Below, piece by piece: positions 9,840 through 17,883 of a DNA stretch of 41,967 nt. Numbering within the stretch: position 1 is the stretch's first letter; each line of letters begins with the position of its first letter. The stretch is from Phytomonas francai. Taxonomy: Eukaryota; Euglenozoa; Kinetoplastea; Trypanosomatida; Trypanosomatidae. The notes beneath the pieces were generated by a model. It worked only from the letters and a program-made list of their open reading frames with translations. It searched no databases and was not told the DNA's origin. The DNA lies in contig MJCC01000019.1 in assembly GCA_001766655.1 (NCBI GenBank), positions 5,138 to 47,104 on the forward strand, read 5' to 3'. The position numbers and the translations under genes were made by a program.

Positions 9840-11735
9840 TCACGGAGCTATCAGCTCCCCACTTTCCATGACCAAGCGCCGATATTCCTGTTTAACCTTG
9901 TTGTAGAAGACGTTGTCTGGAACCTCTGTATGGAGGAGCTCCCCACTCGTGTCAGCGTCCACAATTCCCATACTATATAATGAAAAAATAATGGCGCCAA
10001 GCAGCTTCTCCAGACCCTCCCTGGGGTCTTGGGGCTCGCACAAGGAATAGATGACCTGCAAACCAAGGTTGACCGCCTCCTCCCCAACATTCGGCTCTGG
10101 CACTTTCGACCAGAATTCGAGTAGCGTATCCACCTTCGTCTCATCGGGGTCGCTTAGTTGACTAAACGCCATGCAAAGAACCTTCGCCGCGTCGTAGTAT
10201 ACGTCCGCGTTGACCTCTTCCTCCGAAGAAGTCAAGCGCAGCAAATTCATAAACCGTTCGGGAAACTTTGGCACGTCCTCGAGTATCCCATCTTCGATAG
10301 CCAGCGCAAGCGCGCCCGTAAACCCTTGCAGCATCTCCTCGTCCATCAGGTACAACCCGACGATCAGGAAGCTGTACGCCTCACGTTGAGCCTCCTTGCG
10401 GGTCGTAATGCACGCCTCCGTGATCACCTGCACCGCCACCGCGACGCAGAGATCGCCGTTCGAGTCAAACGTTCGATCGCAGTGCTGGAACTCGTCGATC
10501 CACTGCGGGATAAAGTCGTTGGAGTAGTCCGAGACCCATTCCTGCAGGAGCGTCCGCACGCGCAGCGCAAACTCGACCTTCGGAGGCTCGCCGGGGCCGT
10601 CCGCCGCGGCCGAAGGCAGGACGGCGGCGCCCGACGGCGGCAGGACGGCGGCCGCCGCGCCCTTTTCCTTCGCGGGCCGCTGCTTCCCCTTCGAGGACGG
10701 CGGCGCGGCCGGGGCGGGCGCGCTGACGGCGGGTTTCGCCACCGCGACGTCCCTCCAACTCCTCCCGGCGGGCTCGCCGCTTCGGCCCTCGGCCGGCCGC
10801 TTGCCGGCCCACGGCGGCGCCGCCCCGCCCTTCCCCCCGCCGGAAGACTTCACGACCGGCGCCGGCTTCGGCTTCGTGCCCCACGCGGACTTCCGCAGTT
10901 CGAGCACATCCATGATTTTGAAGCGGATTCGGTGCGGGTAGGGGTTGTTAGACTTCTTGATCAGCCCCGCAAGCAGCTCGAAGTAGTGATCCATCTGCTT
11001 CCGCTGCTGCTTGTCCATGTACTCCCCGATGGTGTGGAGCAGCTCGGAAACGATCTCAATATTCTCGCTTTCCGGGTACCCGCCGTTCGCGGCTGCCCGC
11101 ATAATCACTTCGAAGATGTAAAAGATCGTGGTATGGGAGAGCACCCCATTCAGACAGAGCTCACCGACAAATCGAATATTCGCACGCTTGCGACGCATGA
11201 AATTTGAGCGCAGCTGGTCCAGTGCCTCTTCGGAGAGGTTCTTGTCGTCCTCATCCGTACTCCGGCGCAGCTCCTTGAACTCCCTCTGCGCTGTCGCCAC
11301 AATCGCATTTCGCAGCTCGGACTTCGGCCGCGGCCCGTCACTGTCATTCAGCGTCACCTCATACCGCGCCAGGTTAAAGCATACCGCGGCGTACAGCTTA
11401 CTGTTCATCGGTTCATCAATTGCCTTGTTAAAAATTAGGTTCACCACATTAGATAGGATCCCATCCGTTTCAAAGAGCTTCGTGGTGCGCAGATTGGTCA
11501 TAATATCGTCGAAATTTCGCTCGCTCAGCTTGTTAAGAGAGCCCTGCACAAGTCGCGAGACCCACTCCTCGGTGGTCTGGGCCGTTCCCTTCGCCCTCCA
11601 CGCGTTCTCGCCACGTACGAGTTTCGTCTGCGTCGCGCGGCGGCGCCGGCAGACCTCATCGAGTGAAAACCCCGGGTAAGGGGGATCCAGATAGTTCTCC
11701 CGCACACTACGAATCTGCTCCACAGTAAACTGCAT
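9840..11735 (-). CDS. eIF4G-family translation initiation factor (MIF4G plus MA3)
   Basis: A 631-residue protein. An N-terminal segment (MQFTVEQIRSVRENYL) precedes a MIF4G helical domain at about residues 55-285, recognisable by LNKLSERNFDDIMTNL, ANIRFVGELCLNGVL and MDHYFELLAGLIKK. MIF4G binds the helicase eIF4A. An Ala/Pro/Lys/Gly-rich linker at about 290-385 is followed by an MA3-like helical domain to about 560. Kinetoplastids have several short eIF4G paralogues that pair with particular eIF4E cap-binding proteins; this architecture and length fit that group (EIF4G3/4-like), but I cannot choose one. The open frame extends 83 codons upstream through a TTG, but that part translates the pyrimidine tract and a CA microsatellite, so the ATG at 11735 is the start. 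The linker DNA is much more GC-rich than the flanking domains. Confidence 0.85.
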   Translation of the reverse strand: MQFTVEQIRSVRENYLDPPYPGFSLDEVCRRRRATQTKLVRGENAWRAKGTAQTTEEWVSRLVQGSLNKLSERNFDDIMTNLRTTKLFETDGILSNVVNLIFNKAIDEPMNSKLYAAVCFNLARYEVTLNDSDGPRPKSELRNAIVATAQREFKELRRSTDEDDKNLSEEALDQLRSNFMRRKRANIRFVGELCLNGVLSHTTIFYIFEVIMRAAANGGYPESENIEIVSELLHTIGEYMDKQQRKQMDHYFELLAGLIKKSNNPYPHRIRFKIMDVLELRKSAWGTKPKPAPVVKSSGGGKGGAAPPWAGKRPAEGRSGEPAGRSWRDVAVAKPAVSAPAPAAPPSSKGKQRPAKEKGAAAAVLPPSGAAVLPSAAADGPGEPPKVEFALRVRTLLQEWVSDYSNDFIPQWIDEFQHCDRTFDSNGDLCVAVAVQVITEACITTRKEAQREAYSFLIVGLYLMDEEMLQGFTGALALAIEDGILEDVPKFPERFMNLLRLTSSEEEVNADVYYDAAKVLCMAFSQLSDPDETKVDTLLEFWSKVPEPNVGEEAVNLGLQVIYSLCEPQDPREGLEKLLGAIIFSLYSMGIVDADTSGELLHTEVPDNVFYNKVKQEYRRLVMESGELIAP

Positions 11736-11750
11736 GTTTCTTTTGTTGTT

Positions 11751-11784
11751 GTGTATGTGTGTGTGTGTGTGTGTGTATGTGCGT
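11751..11784. repeat. GT/CA microsatellite in the eIF4G 5' UTR
   Basis: Interrupted GT dinucleotide array on the plus strand with two GTAT breaks. It falls between the predicted splice acceptor and the eIF4G start codon, so it would be transcribed as CA repeats. Confidence 0.9.
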
Positions 11785-11877
11785 ATCGAAATATAATAGA
11801 TACGACCTTGTAATGAAATATGGGGGAGGGAAAAAAATGGGTGAGCGCGCGTGCAGAGTACCTTTGTGTTTTTCCTA

Positions 11878-11901
11878 CTAAAAAAAAAAAAAAGAAAAGA
11901 A
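11878..11901 (-). promoter_or_regulatory. Predicted trans-splice acceptor for eIF4G
   Basis: The minus strand has an uninterrupted pyrimidine tract from 11901 that ends directly in TAG with the AG at 11879-11878, one of the cleanest signals in the window. The 5' UTR would be about 142 bases. It decides against the longer TTG-initiated frame. Confidence 0.65.
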
Positions 11902-12291
11902 TTAATGCGTGGTTCAAGCGTAGCGTGGGTATTATATTTATATGTTTTCACCAAGTTTCCCTTCCGAAAGAGGTCGGCGGACAAGATGAGGTTTCCCCCG
12001 AGCGAAAAAAAGGCCTTCGCAGGCTCGGTGAGGCGGTATCCATTTACCCCGATCCAAATGAGTAGACAACGATTAGGTTATGTGGAAGTCGTAGAAACTG
12101 TAACAAAAAGAAACAACCAAAAAAACTCCTCCCTCGACCACTAAAAACAAAAAAAGAAACTCAACGTCTAAGATGCGCACTGCCCCGTCGAAATGAGTAG
12201 TGATGAGGCAGGGAGGTGGTAGTGCCTGCGGGCCGGATCCCGAATCCCCCCCCTGTGGGGTCCGAGTCCTCGTGGTGCGGCCGAGAACCCG

Positions 12292-13074
12292 CTAGGGGTT
12301 TAATATCGCGTTCAGAAAGGCGTCGTCGTCCTCGCACTCGTTCGACGGGGCGGGGTCCGGGGGAGGCGAGGGCGCGGAGGGCGCGGAGGGCGAGGAGGGC
12401 GAGGAGGGCGGGGCGAGGCCCGCCTCGTACCGCGCGAGTGCCGCGAGCCGCCGCGGGAGGAATCCCGGCTGCGAGCGGCCGCGCTCGCGGTCGATGCGGA
12501 CGGGGCGGNNNNNNNNNNNNNNNNNNNNNNNNNNNNNNNNNNNNNNNNNNNNNNNNNNNNNNNNNNNNNNNNNNNNNNNNNNNNNNNNNNNNNNNNNNNN
12601 NNNNNNNNNNNNNNNNNNNNNNNNNNNNNNNNNNNNNNNNNNNNNNNNNNNNNNNNNNNNNNNNNNNNNNNNNNNNNNNNNNNNNNNNNNNNNNNNNNNN
12701 NNNNNNNNNNNNNNNNNNNNNNNNNNNNNNNNNNNNNNNNNNNNNNNNNNNNNNNNNNNNNNNNNNNNNNNNNNNNNNNNNNNNNNNNNNNNNNNNNNNN
12801 NNNNNNNNNNNNNNNNNNNNNNNNNNNNNNNNNNNNNNNNNNNNNNNNNNNNNNNNNNNNNNNNNNNNNNNNNNNNNNNNNNNNNNNNNNNNNNNNNNNN
12901 NNNNNNNNNNNNNNNNNNNNNNNNNNNNNNNNNGGGCTGCCGGCGGTGGAGCCGCCCCATCGCCCGCGGCGGCGAGCGCGCGCGGAAGAAGGCGCGCTTC
13001 CACGCGAGGTGGCGCTCCAGCGGCGCGCTCGCCGGGCGCGGGGGAGCGGCGTCGGTTTCGGTGGGACTCGACAT
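12292..13074 (-). CDS. Unknown protein interrupted by an assembly gap
   Basis: I do not recognise this gene. The ATG at 13074 lies 26 bases below a good pyrimidine-AG signal and opens a basic N-terminus (MSSPTETDAAPPRPASAPLE, then a Trp/Arg-rich stretch). After the gap the same frame gives RPVRIDRERGRSQPGFLPRR, a Ser/Pro-rich low-complexity run and an acidic end, ECEDDDAFLNAILNP, before the stop. The two ends are in frame only if the 425-base gap length is exact, which assembly gaps often are not. Amino-acid make-up at both ends is more protein-like in this frame than in the two overlapping alternatives. GC content is extreme, which may be why assembly failed. Confidence 0.5.
   Translation of the reverse strand: MSSPTETDAAPPRPASAPLERHLAWKRAFFRARSPPRAMGRLHRRQPXXXXXXXXXXXXXXXXXXXXXXXXXXXXXXXXXXXXXXXXXXXXXXXXXXXXXXXXXXXXXXXXXXXXXXXXXXXXXXXXXXXXXXXXXXXXXXXXXXXXXXXXXXXXXXXXXXXXXXXXXXXXXXXXXXXXXXXXXXXXXXRPVRIDRERGRSQPGFLPRRLAALARYEAGLAPPSSPSSPSAPSAPSPPPDPAPSNECEDDDAFLNAILNP
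12509..12933. other. Assembly gap (run of N)
   Basis: 425 undetermined bases flanked on both sides by very GC-rich sequence. Its true length is unknown. Confidence 0.99.
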
Positions 13075-13759
13075 TCGAACTCAGTTAGGGCATGACACCA
13101 CTAGACGGAAACCCCCGGAAGAAAGGAACAGGAGAAGACACGATTTCATAACACGCGTCGCTTCCGGGGACAAACCCCAAAAGGCGATAGACACACACAA
13201 AGAGAGAAATAGACATGCAGACATGGGTAAACAGGGGGGTTGCCCCACCCACACGACCCCGAAGATCACGCAAGCAGTCTTGTTTAGAGAAAATAGCATA
13301 GGTGACATACGCACGTGCCGCTAGGTGAAGAGGTGCTAGACTTTGTATGCAAATGTTAGTCCCAATGAAGATTTTCGCAGGCGTCCGTACACGCACGTAC
13401 CCTTAGAGACCAGCGATATGTTAACAAACACAATACCCAACACAAAGAGCTTCTCATGAAGCGTGTGTAGAAACTATTCGGGTAACTTACAGCACAACAC
13501 CTAGTAGGCAAAAAAAAAAAAGCAGTGGCCGCACCACAGAATCCAGAACAGTCAAGAGAGACCAATCGAAAAGACATGAAAACTTCCGTAGTTTCGTACT
13601 CGTTAATCGATTCAAAAAGAGGCGTAGCCCAATTAGCGGAGTACCCCAAATCAACAGTGCCTCGAAACGATGCATGAATGCAAATACCTTATGCCACCTC
13701 CGATTCAATAACGCCTGCGAGAAAAGAAAAGCCACTATGCAGCGTCAGGCACATGGATC
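13075..13759. other. Intergenic spacer upstream of the interrupted gene
   Basis: About 685 bases. It carries the splice signal at 13101-13138 and an A-run near 13510-13521. The open frames present are short and unconvincing. Confidence 0.65.
13101..13138 (-). promoter_or_regulatory. Predicted trans-splice acceptor for the interrupted gene
   Basis: On the minus strand, CTTCTCCTGTTCCTTTCTTCC leads through a T/G-containing stretch to CTAG with AG at 13102-13101. It supports the ATG at 13074. Confidence 0.5.
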
Positions 13760-14764
13760 TCATAAGTTAATGCTGATGCCCTCCGTCATCATGCGCTCAA
13801 TAGAAGGCTTGATAAGGGTTTTGATGATGGCATCGACCTTATTATTGACCCCTGGAACCGTAGCAAAATTAGAGACCACTTTAAAATTTTTCAATGGATC
13901 GCCAAAGAGTTGGATCTTAAGCACGCGCTGCTTCACGGTCACGTTATTAGTCAGTAAGTCCAACATTGAGTGACGCTTCACGCTAGGTGACGCTTCCTCG
14001 GGTGCGTTCGAGGTCTGGCTCGCATCACTTGAAATGGAACGGGCTGAAGAAGACGTCCTTAAGCGGGCGGCATCCCATGCTACCATCGATTTGGGCACTA
14101 CGTCGGCCGACGCGATGAGCTCGGGGGGTCGCATCGCGCGCCGCCCACCGGCGCCGAAAAGCACACCGTAACCGGAGATGTGCGCAGCCGGTCTACACAC
14201 GCTTGGCGATATCCTATCCCTGCTGCCATTATTAATCAACCTAAGATTCATGATGCCCATCTGGCTTAGATGTGGCGTCCGTGCTTGACTCGTGGGCCTT
14301 AATTTGGAACGGCTGATGGTGCCAAAAACACCCTCGCCGTCACGCCGCGTGGTGTCCTCGAGCTCCTGAAATAAATCGATCGACGCCATCCCGTCCAGAC
14401 GAATGTCCCGCAGTGTCATCTCGAAGGGACAATAAAAAGGCATGGCAAGGTTTGTATTCGCCTCATCATCATTAGAGCCAATGGTGTCCAAGTTAATTTC
14501 CAGGCCCCGCAACGTAACGGAGAAATCCCCATTGTAGCGTAGCTTTATCATCAATGCGATGCGCTCGGGCGACACCTCGCGGATCCCAGTGAGCATCAAC
14601 TCCGGCGGGTAGGAACCCATTGAAGGCAAATCCGCCACTACCATACCTCGAATCCTTGAATTGGTGCTGCCGTACATCGCTGAACGGATGGCGGACTCGA
14701 TGGCCGCTCGCACGGACTCTCGGCTCTCTAAGCTCCACACCTTTGGCCACTCAAACTGTAGCAT
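13760..14764 (-). CDS. SMP-domain lipid-transfer protein resembling Mdm12 of the ERMES complex
   Basis: A 334-residue soluble protein without a membrane segment. The order of elements matches Mdm12: a short hydrophobic start with Trp (LQFEWPKVW), an amphipathic helix, a PPELMLTGIREVSP strand pair, a LMIKLRYNGDFSVTLRGLEI beta hairpin, a PFEMTLRDIRLDG strand, then a disordered Ser/Arg-rich insert (about 175-280), and finally LKIQLFGD followed by a terminal helix. SMP domains carry phospholipids between membranes; Mdm12 bridges Mmm1 and Mdm34 at ER-mitochondria contacts. The longer open frame starting at 14878 runs through the pyrimidine tract, and the ATG at 14764 is 41 bases below an AG, so it is preferred. 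Family level (SMP) is likely; Mdm12 in particular is inference and would be notable in a kinetoplastid. Confidence 0.65.
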   Translation of the reverse strand: MLQFEWPKVWSLESRESVRAAIESAIRSAMYGSTNSRIRGMVVADLPSMGSYPPELMLTGIREVSPERIALMIKLRYNGDFSVTLRGLEINLDTIGSNDDEANTNLAMPFYCPFEMTLRDIRLDGMASIDLFQELEDTTRRDGEGVFGTISRSKLRPTSQARTPHLSQMGIMNLRLINNGSRDRISPSVCRPAAHISGYGVLFGAGGRRAMRPPELIASADVVPKSMVAWDAARLRTSSSARSISSDASQTSNAPEEASPSVKRHSMLDLLTNNVTVKQRVLKIQLFGDPLKNFKVVSNFATVPGVNNKVDAIIKTLIKPSIERMMTEGISINL

Positions 14765-14805
14765 AATTGCGGTGTAATATCTAATTTCGCGTACTAATTT
14801 GTTTC

Positions 14806-14836
14806 CTTTAGGAAGAAAAAGAAGAAGAAGAGAAGG
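14806..14836 (-). promoter_or_regulatory. Predicted trans-splice acceptor for the SMP-domain gene
   Basis: The minus strand is pure pyrimidine from 14836 to 14811, followed at once by CTAAAG with AG at 14807-14806. The 5' UTR would be 41 bases. Confidence 0.6.
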
Positions 14837-14940
14837 TAGAAAACGATCACCAAGATGGGTAGAGCAGGTCAACACCACGTCGCAGCTTGCACCCGGCTAC
14901 CGTGCTCACTAAGATACGCACGCATGCTCACAAACGAACG

Positions 14941-14976
14941 CACACACACACACACACACACACAAAAAAAAAAAAA
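14941..14976. repeat. (CA)12 microsatellite followed by A12
   Basis: Twelve perfect CA units at 14941-14964 are followed by twelve A at 14965-14976. Confidence 0.95.
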
Positions 14977-15242
14977 GGCAACTTGCGGAGAAAGCAAGGA
15001 AATGGACGTAAAGCCATGAAAGGTACGACCGGTGTAAGATTCATATGCACTCTGCTTGACTTTTAGGTGGGTGTGCAGGGGAGGGGGGGACGAAAGAGGG
15101 AATGTTCGACCAGACTCGATGCTGCGAGAACTTGCGTATACGGAAGCCAAAAATTGGAAACAGCGAAATCCGCACGCACCTCCCCTTGTGGTGGTCGTCC
15201 CCATCCCAGCCGGCGTCCGAGGCGAACGAGAAAGCTGGATTC

Positions 15243-17249
15243 CTAAACCACCTTCTCGCCCGGATACCGGCCGAAGGGGATCGTACTACCAACCATGCCT
15301 CCCACATCCGTCTTCCGACGCTGCCGGGACATTTGCCCGTAGCGTTTGAGGACCGTATCGCGGGGCCGCAGCCGCCACTCCGTCGCGAGGCGCCGGAGTT
15401 TGTGCGGGGGGGCCTCCCGCACGGGGATGTCCGCGTCGGTGCCCAACGTCATCCCGGGGCTCCGACGGCGCGCCGCCTCTACTTGCGCGAGAAAACGTTC
15501 AACGCCCTCGGAGGTCCCAAAAGCCTCCTGGCAGAGGTTCAAGAAGCGCACCGTGTCGTCGTTCGCGGCGATGCCTAAAAGCCTGAAGACGCTTACAATT
15601 TCATCCGTCATGGCAGCCCCCCCCGTTGGCGGGCTTGCATTGCTATTGGCGAGCAGGAGCGAGTTCATCTGCCGCGTTGTCAGCTCTTTCCCGTAGCTCA
15701 TAAGCTTTTTCAACTTACCAAACGCCGAACCAACGGCGCCGACGTGGGCGGCCAGCTCCATGTAGTGATCGTATATCTCCGAAATGCAATCCACGGAGCT
15801 CCCCACCGTCTCGAGGCGCTCGAGAAAAGCCTCAAGCGCCACGAGCATCTCCGTCCGCGGCTCCTCACACCGGACGCAGGCCTGCGCGAAAAGCAGCACC
15901 ATCTCCGGCGTCGGGTTGATTTCGCCCTGCGCAAAGTATCCGTAGAGCGCGAGCGCGAGCGCGCCGTCGCGCTGGACGGCGCAGTACATAAAGGCCGTCG
16001 TGAAGGTGAGGTAGTCCGCGGTGAGGCCGCGCGGCGCGAGCTGCCCAAAGGCGTCCATGATAAAGCCCCCAAAGTCGGGAAGGGCGCGCACGGCGTAGAA
16101 GGCCCAATGATAGCAGGGCAGGGAGACGCGGATGCCCGCGGCGTCGGCCAGCCCGAGCGCCTCCAGCACCTCGGCCGGCTTGCGCAGCATCCCGCACATC
16201 CGCACGTAGGCCTCGACGGCCGCCGTCGTGCGCGGGATGCCGTAAAAGTCGTAAAGCGCCCACGCGTCGAGGCCGCGCTGGGCGTACCCCGTCAGCGCCT
16301 CCCGCCAGTCCTCCGCCTCTTCCGGCGGCGAATCGGCCGCCGGGGAGAGCGCGGCGAGGCCGGGGTCGAGCCGCTCCGCCGCGATGGCGGCGAGCAGCAT
16401 GACCTTTTCGAGCATCTCGGCCCGCGGCCTCAGGTGGCGTTGGATGGACTCCTCGATGACCCGCATCCCCTCGACAAACCGCTCGCAGGCCACGCAGAGC
16501 TCGAGCACCGCGTCGAAGAAGCCCGTGTCGAGGACGTGCGCGTCGGCGGCCGCGGGCTCGGCCTCGACCTCGCGCGCGCGGCGGGCGTAGACGCCCCAGC
16601 CCCTCTCCCACGCCCGGCAGGCCGCGCAGCACCGGATCATCTCCGCGTGCGCGGCCGCCCCGACCTCCACCGGCGGGACGCTCGTCGCGATCATCCGCTC
16701 GAAGATCTCCTCCGCGCACGCGAGGGCGGCGCCGCGCTCGCCCGGCTCGAGCATCGAAATCTGCTCGCGTTGGTAGCGAATAAACGCCGCGCAGCTCGCG
16801 TCCGGGAGGGCGACCCGCTGGTAAATAAAATCCCCGAGCAGGCGCCTGGGCGTCGGAAGCAGCCGCGCGTGGCGGATCAGCTTGTCGACGTCGAGGAGGT
16901 GCATGTCCCGCTTGAAGTAGCCGTACCGCGCGTACCGCAGGTTCTTCGCGAGCGCGGTTTGGTTGTAGAGGTGCTTCACGTGCGGCCGATCGGGGTCGAC
17001 CCAGACCCGGTACGACTTCTCGAACCCGGGCTCCCCGCCGTAAAGCCCCATCGCCGCGTTCGTCGCCGCCGGGCGGTGCAATTCCTTGTAGGCCGCGCTC
17101 CGGATGTGGGCCTCGTGGGCCGCCTTGGCGGCCGCCACGTCGTCGATCCACAACGCGGGCTCCGCGGACGGGTTCTCGCGCGAGAACGCCGCGGCGGATT
17201 GGGCCGCTAGAGAGGCGAGCGAGCGCCATTTTGGACTAACAGCAAACAT
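15243..17249 (-). CDS. Predicted mitochondrial helical-repeat (PPR-like) protein
   Basis: A 668-residue protein from ATG 17249. The N-terminus (MFAVSPKWRSLASLAAQSAA) is basic, Ser/Ala-rich and free of acidic residues, as expected of a mitochondrial import signal. Most of residues 150-600 consists of paired amphipathic helices of about 35 residues (for example FFDAVLELCVACERFVEGMR and HAEMIRCCAACRAWERGWG), in the style of pentatricopeptide repeats. The C-terminal 70 residues are basic and end GRYPGEKVV. Kinetoplastid mitochondria use many such proteins in mitoribosomes and in RNA processing; which role applies here cannot be told from sequence. The gene is very GC-rich, producing a spurious antisense frame of 488 codons. 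Confidence 0.6.
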   Translation of the reverse strand: MFAVSPKWRSLASLAAQSAAAFSRENPSAEPALWIDDVAAAKAAHEAHIRSAAYKELHRPAATNAAMGLYGGEPGFEKSYRVWVDPDRPHVKHLYNQTALAKNLRYARYGYFKRDMHLLDVDKLIRHARLLPTPRRLLGDFIYQRVALPDASCAAFIRYQREQISMLEPGERGAALACAEEIFERMIATSVPPVEVGAAAHAEMIRCCAACRAWERGWGVYARRAREVEAEPAAADAHVLDTGFFDAVLELCVACERFVEGMRVIEESIQRHLRPRAEMLEKVMLLAAIAAERLDPGLAALSPAADSPPEEAEDWREALTGYAQRGLDAWALYDFYGIPRTTAAVEAYVRMCGMLRKPAEVLEALGLADAAGIRVSLPCYHWAFYAVRALPDFGGFIMDAFGQLAPRGLTADYLTFTTAFMYCAVQRDGALALALYGYFAQGEINPTPEMVLLFAQACVRCEEPRTEMLVALEAFLERLETVGSSVDCISEIYDHYMELAAHVGAVGSAFGKLKKLMSYGKELTTRQMNSLLLANSNASPPTGGAAMTDEIVSVFRLLGIAANDDTVRFLNLCQEAFGTSEGVERFLAQVEAARRRSPGMTLGTDADIPVREAPPHKLRRLATEWRLRPRDTVLKRYGQMSRQRRKTDVGGMVGSTIPFGRYPGEKVV

Positions 17250-17883
17250 CGCACCGGCCTACCCGCTCCTTGGTGCGATATTGCGATTCCTTTCCGGTTC
17301 AGGGCACAAACGTTACAGGGCTATTCTATTCACGCGACCTGCCTGCTTAAGGAGTGCCACTCACACCTTTCCTGAGATCACCACCTAAGAAATAACCTAG
17401 CCTTCACAAATAGGGAAATGATAAATATAAATTAAAGAACCGAAAACTATCTCGATTTTCTTTGATATATATATAGATATATATAGATATACATAGATAT
17501 ATATAGATTCTCCGCATCCCAGGAAATAGGACTTGCAGAAAAGCTCTGTAGGATCTTTATAGGAAAGTCTACACCAATATCTAGAATTCATAGGTCCTCA
17601 TTTACATAAGTTGATACGAAGCAAGTCCTTGTCTTGTTGATGGCATGCATATTTTTTATGTACATAGGCAACACACCCAACGTTACCTGTTGAAGCAACC
17701 GTCTAAAAAGAAAAAAAAAAGGCACACCAGCAAGCCCTCCCAATCCCTTTCAAATATTGGCAAAGGCTAACCCGATACGTGTGAGGTCAGTGTTGGAAAT
17801 GCAGTCCCGACAGAATTCGCCGAACGGCAGCATTCTTTTTGCTGTTTCCCGCTTTCTCTCTCTCGCTCGCGCTCGAGCCATCC
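17250..17883. other. AT-rich intergenic spacer with short tandem repeats
   Basis: About 630 bases separating two GC-rich genes, with a sharp drop in GC content. It contains a 10-base tandem repeat at 17464-17509 and an A-rich run at 17705-17722. No gene seen, and no clear pyrimidine-AG signal next to the ATG at 17249. Confidence 0.65.
17464..17509. repeat. 10-base tandem repeat, GATATATATA type
   Basis: Successive units of 12, 10, 10 and 10 bases each begin with GATATA, with one C substitution in the third, and a partial fifth unit. Confidence 0.85.

Larger units (their letters stand above)
11736..12291. other. Intergenic spacer with eIF4G 5' UTR and microsatellite
   Basis: About 555 bases. 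The part next to eIF4G holds its predicted 5' UTR, a GT/CA microsatellite and a splice signal; the rest is the 3' flank of the interrupted gene. No further gene seen. Confidence 0.7.
14765..15242. other. Intergenic spacer with CA microsatellite
   Basis: About 480 bases. It holds the splice signal for the SMP-domain gene, a CA microsatellite and the 3' flank of the helical-repeat gene. No gene seen. Confidence 0.7.

Noticed and set aside
10158..11207. 349-codon open frame antisense to eIF4G
   Set aside because: Shadow; the Arg/Gly-rich part mirrors the eIF4G linker.
11736..11984. 83-residue N-terminal extension of eIF4G
   Set aside because: Starts with TTG and translates a pyrimidine tract and a CA microsatellite (runs of Phe and Thr-His); a strong splice acceptor at 11878 would remove it.
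14765..14878. 38-residue N-terminal extension of the SMP-domain protein
   Set aside because: It translates the pyrimidine tract upstream of the AG at 14806; it is not in the predicted mRNA.
15744..17210. 488-codon open frame antisense to the helical-repeat gene, and its 454-codon same-strand alternative
   Set aside because: Both are Arg/Ala/Gly-rich frames that exist because GC-rich DNA lacks stop codons; only the 668-residue frame has protein-like helices and an import signal.
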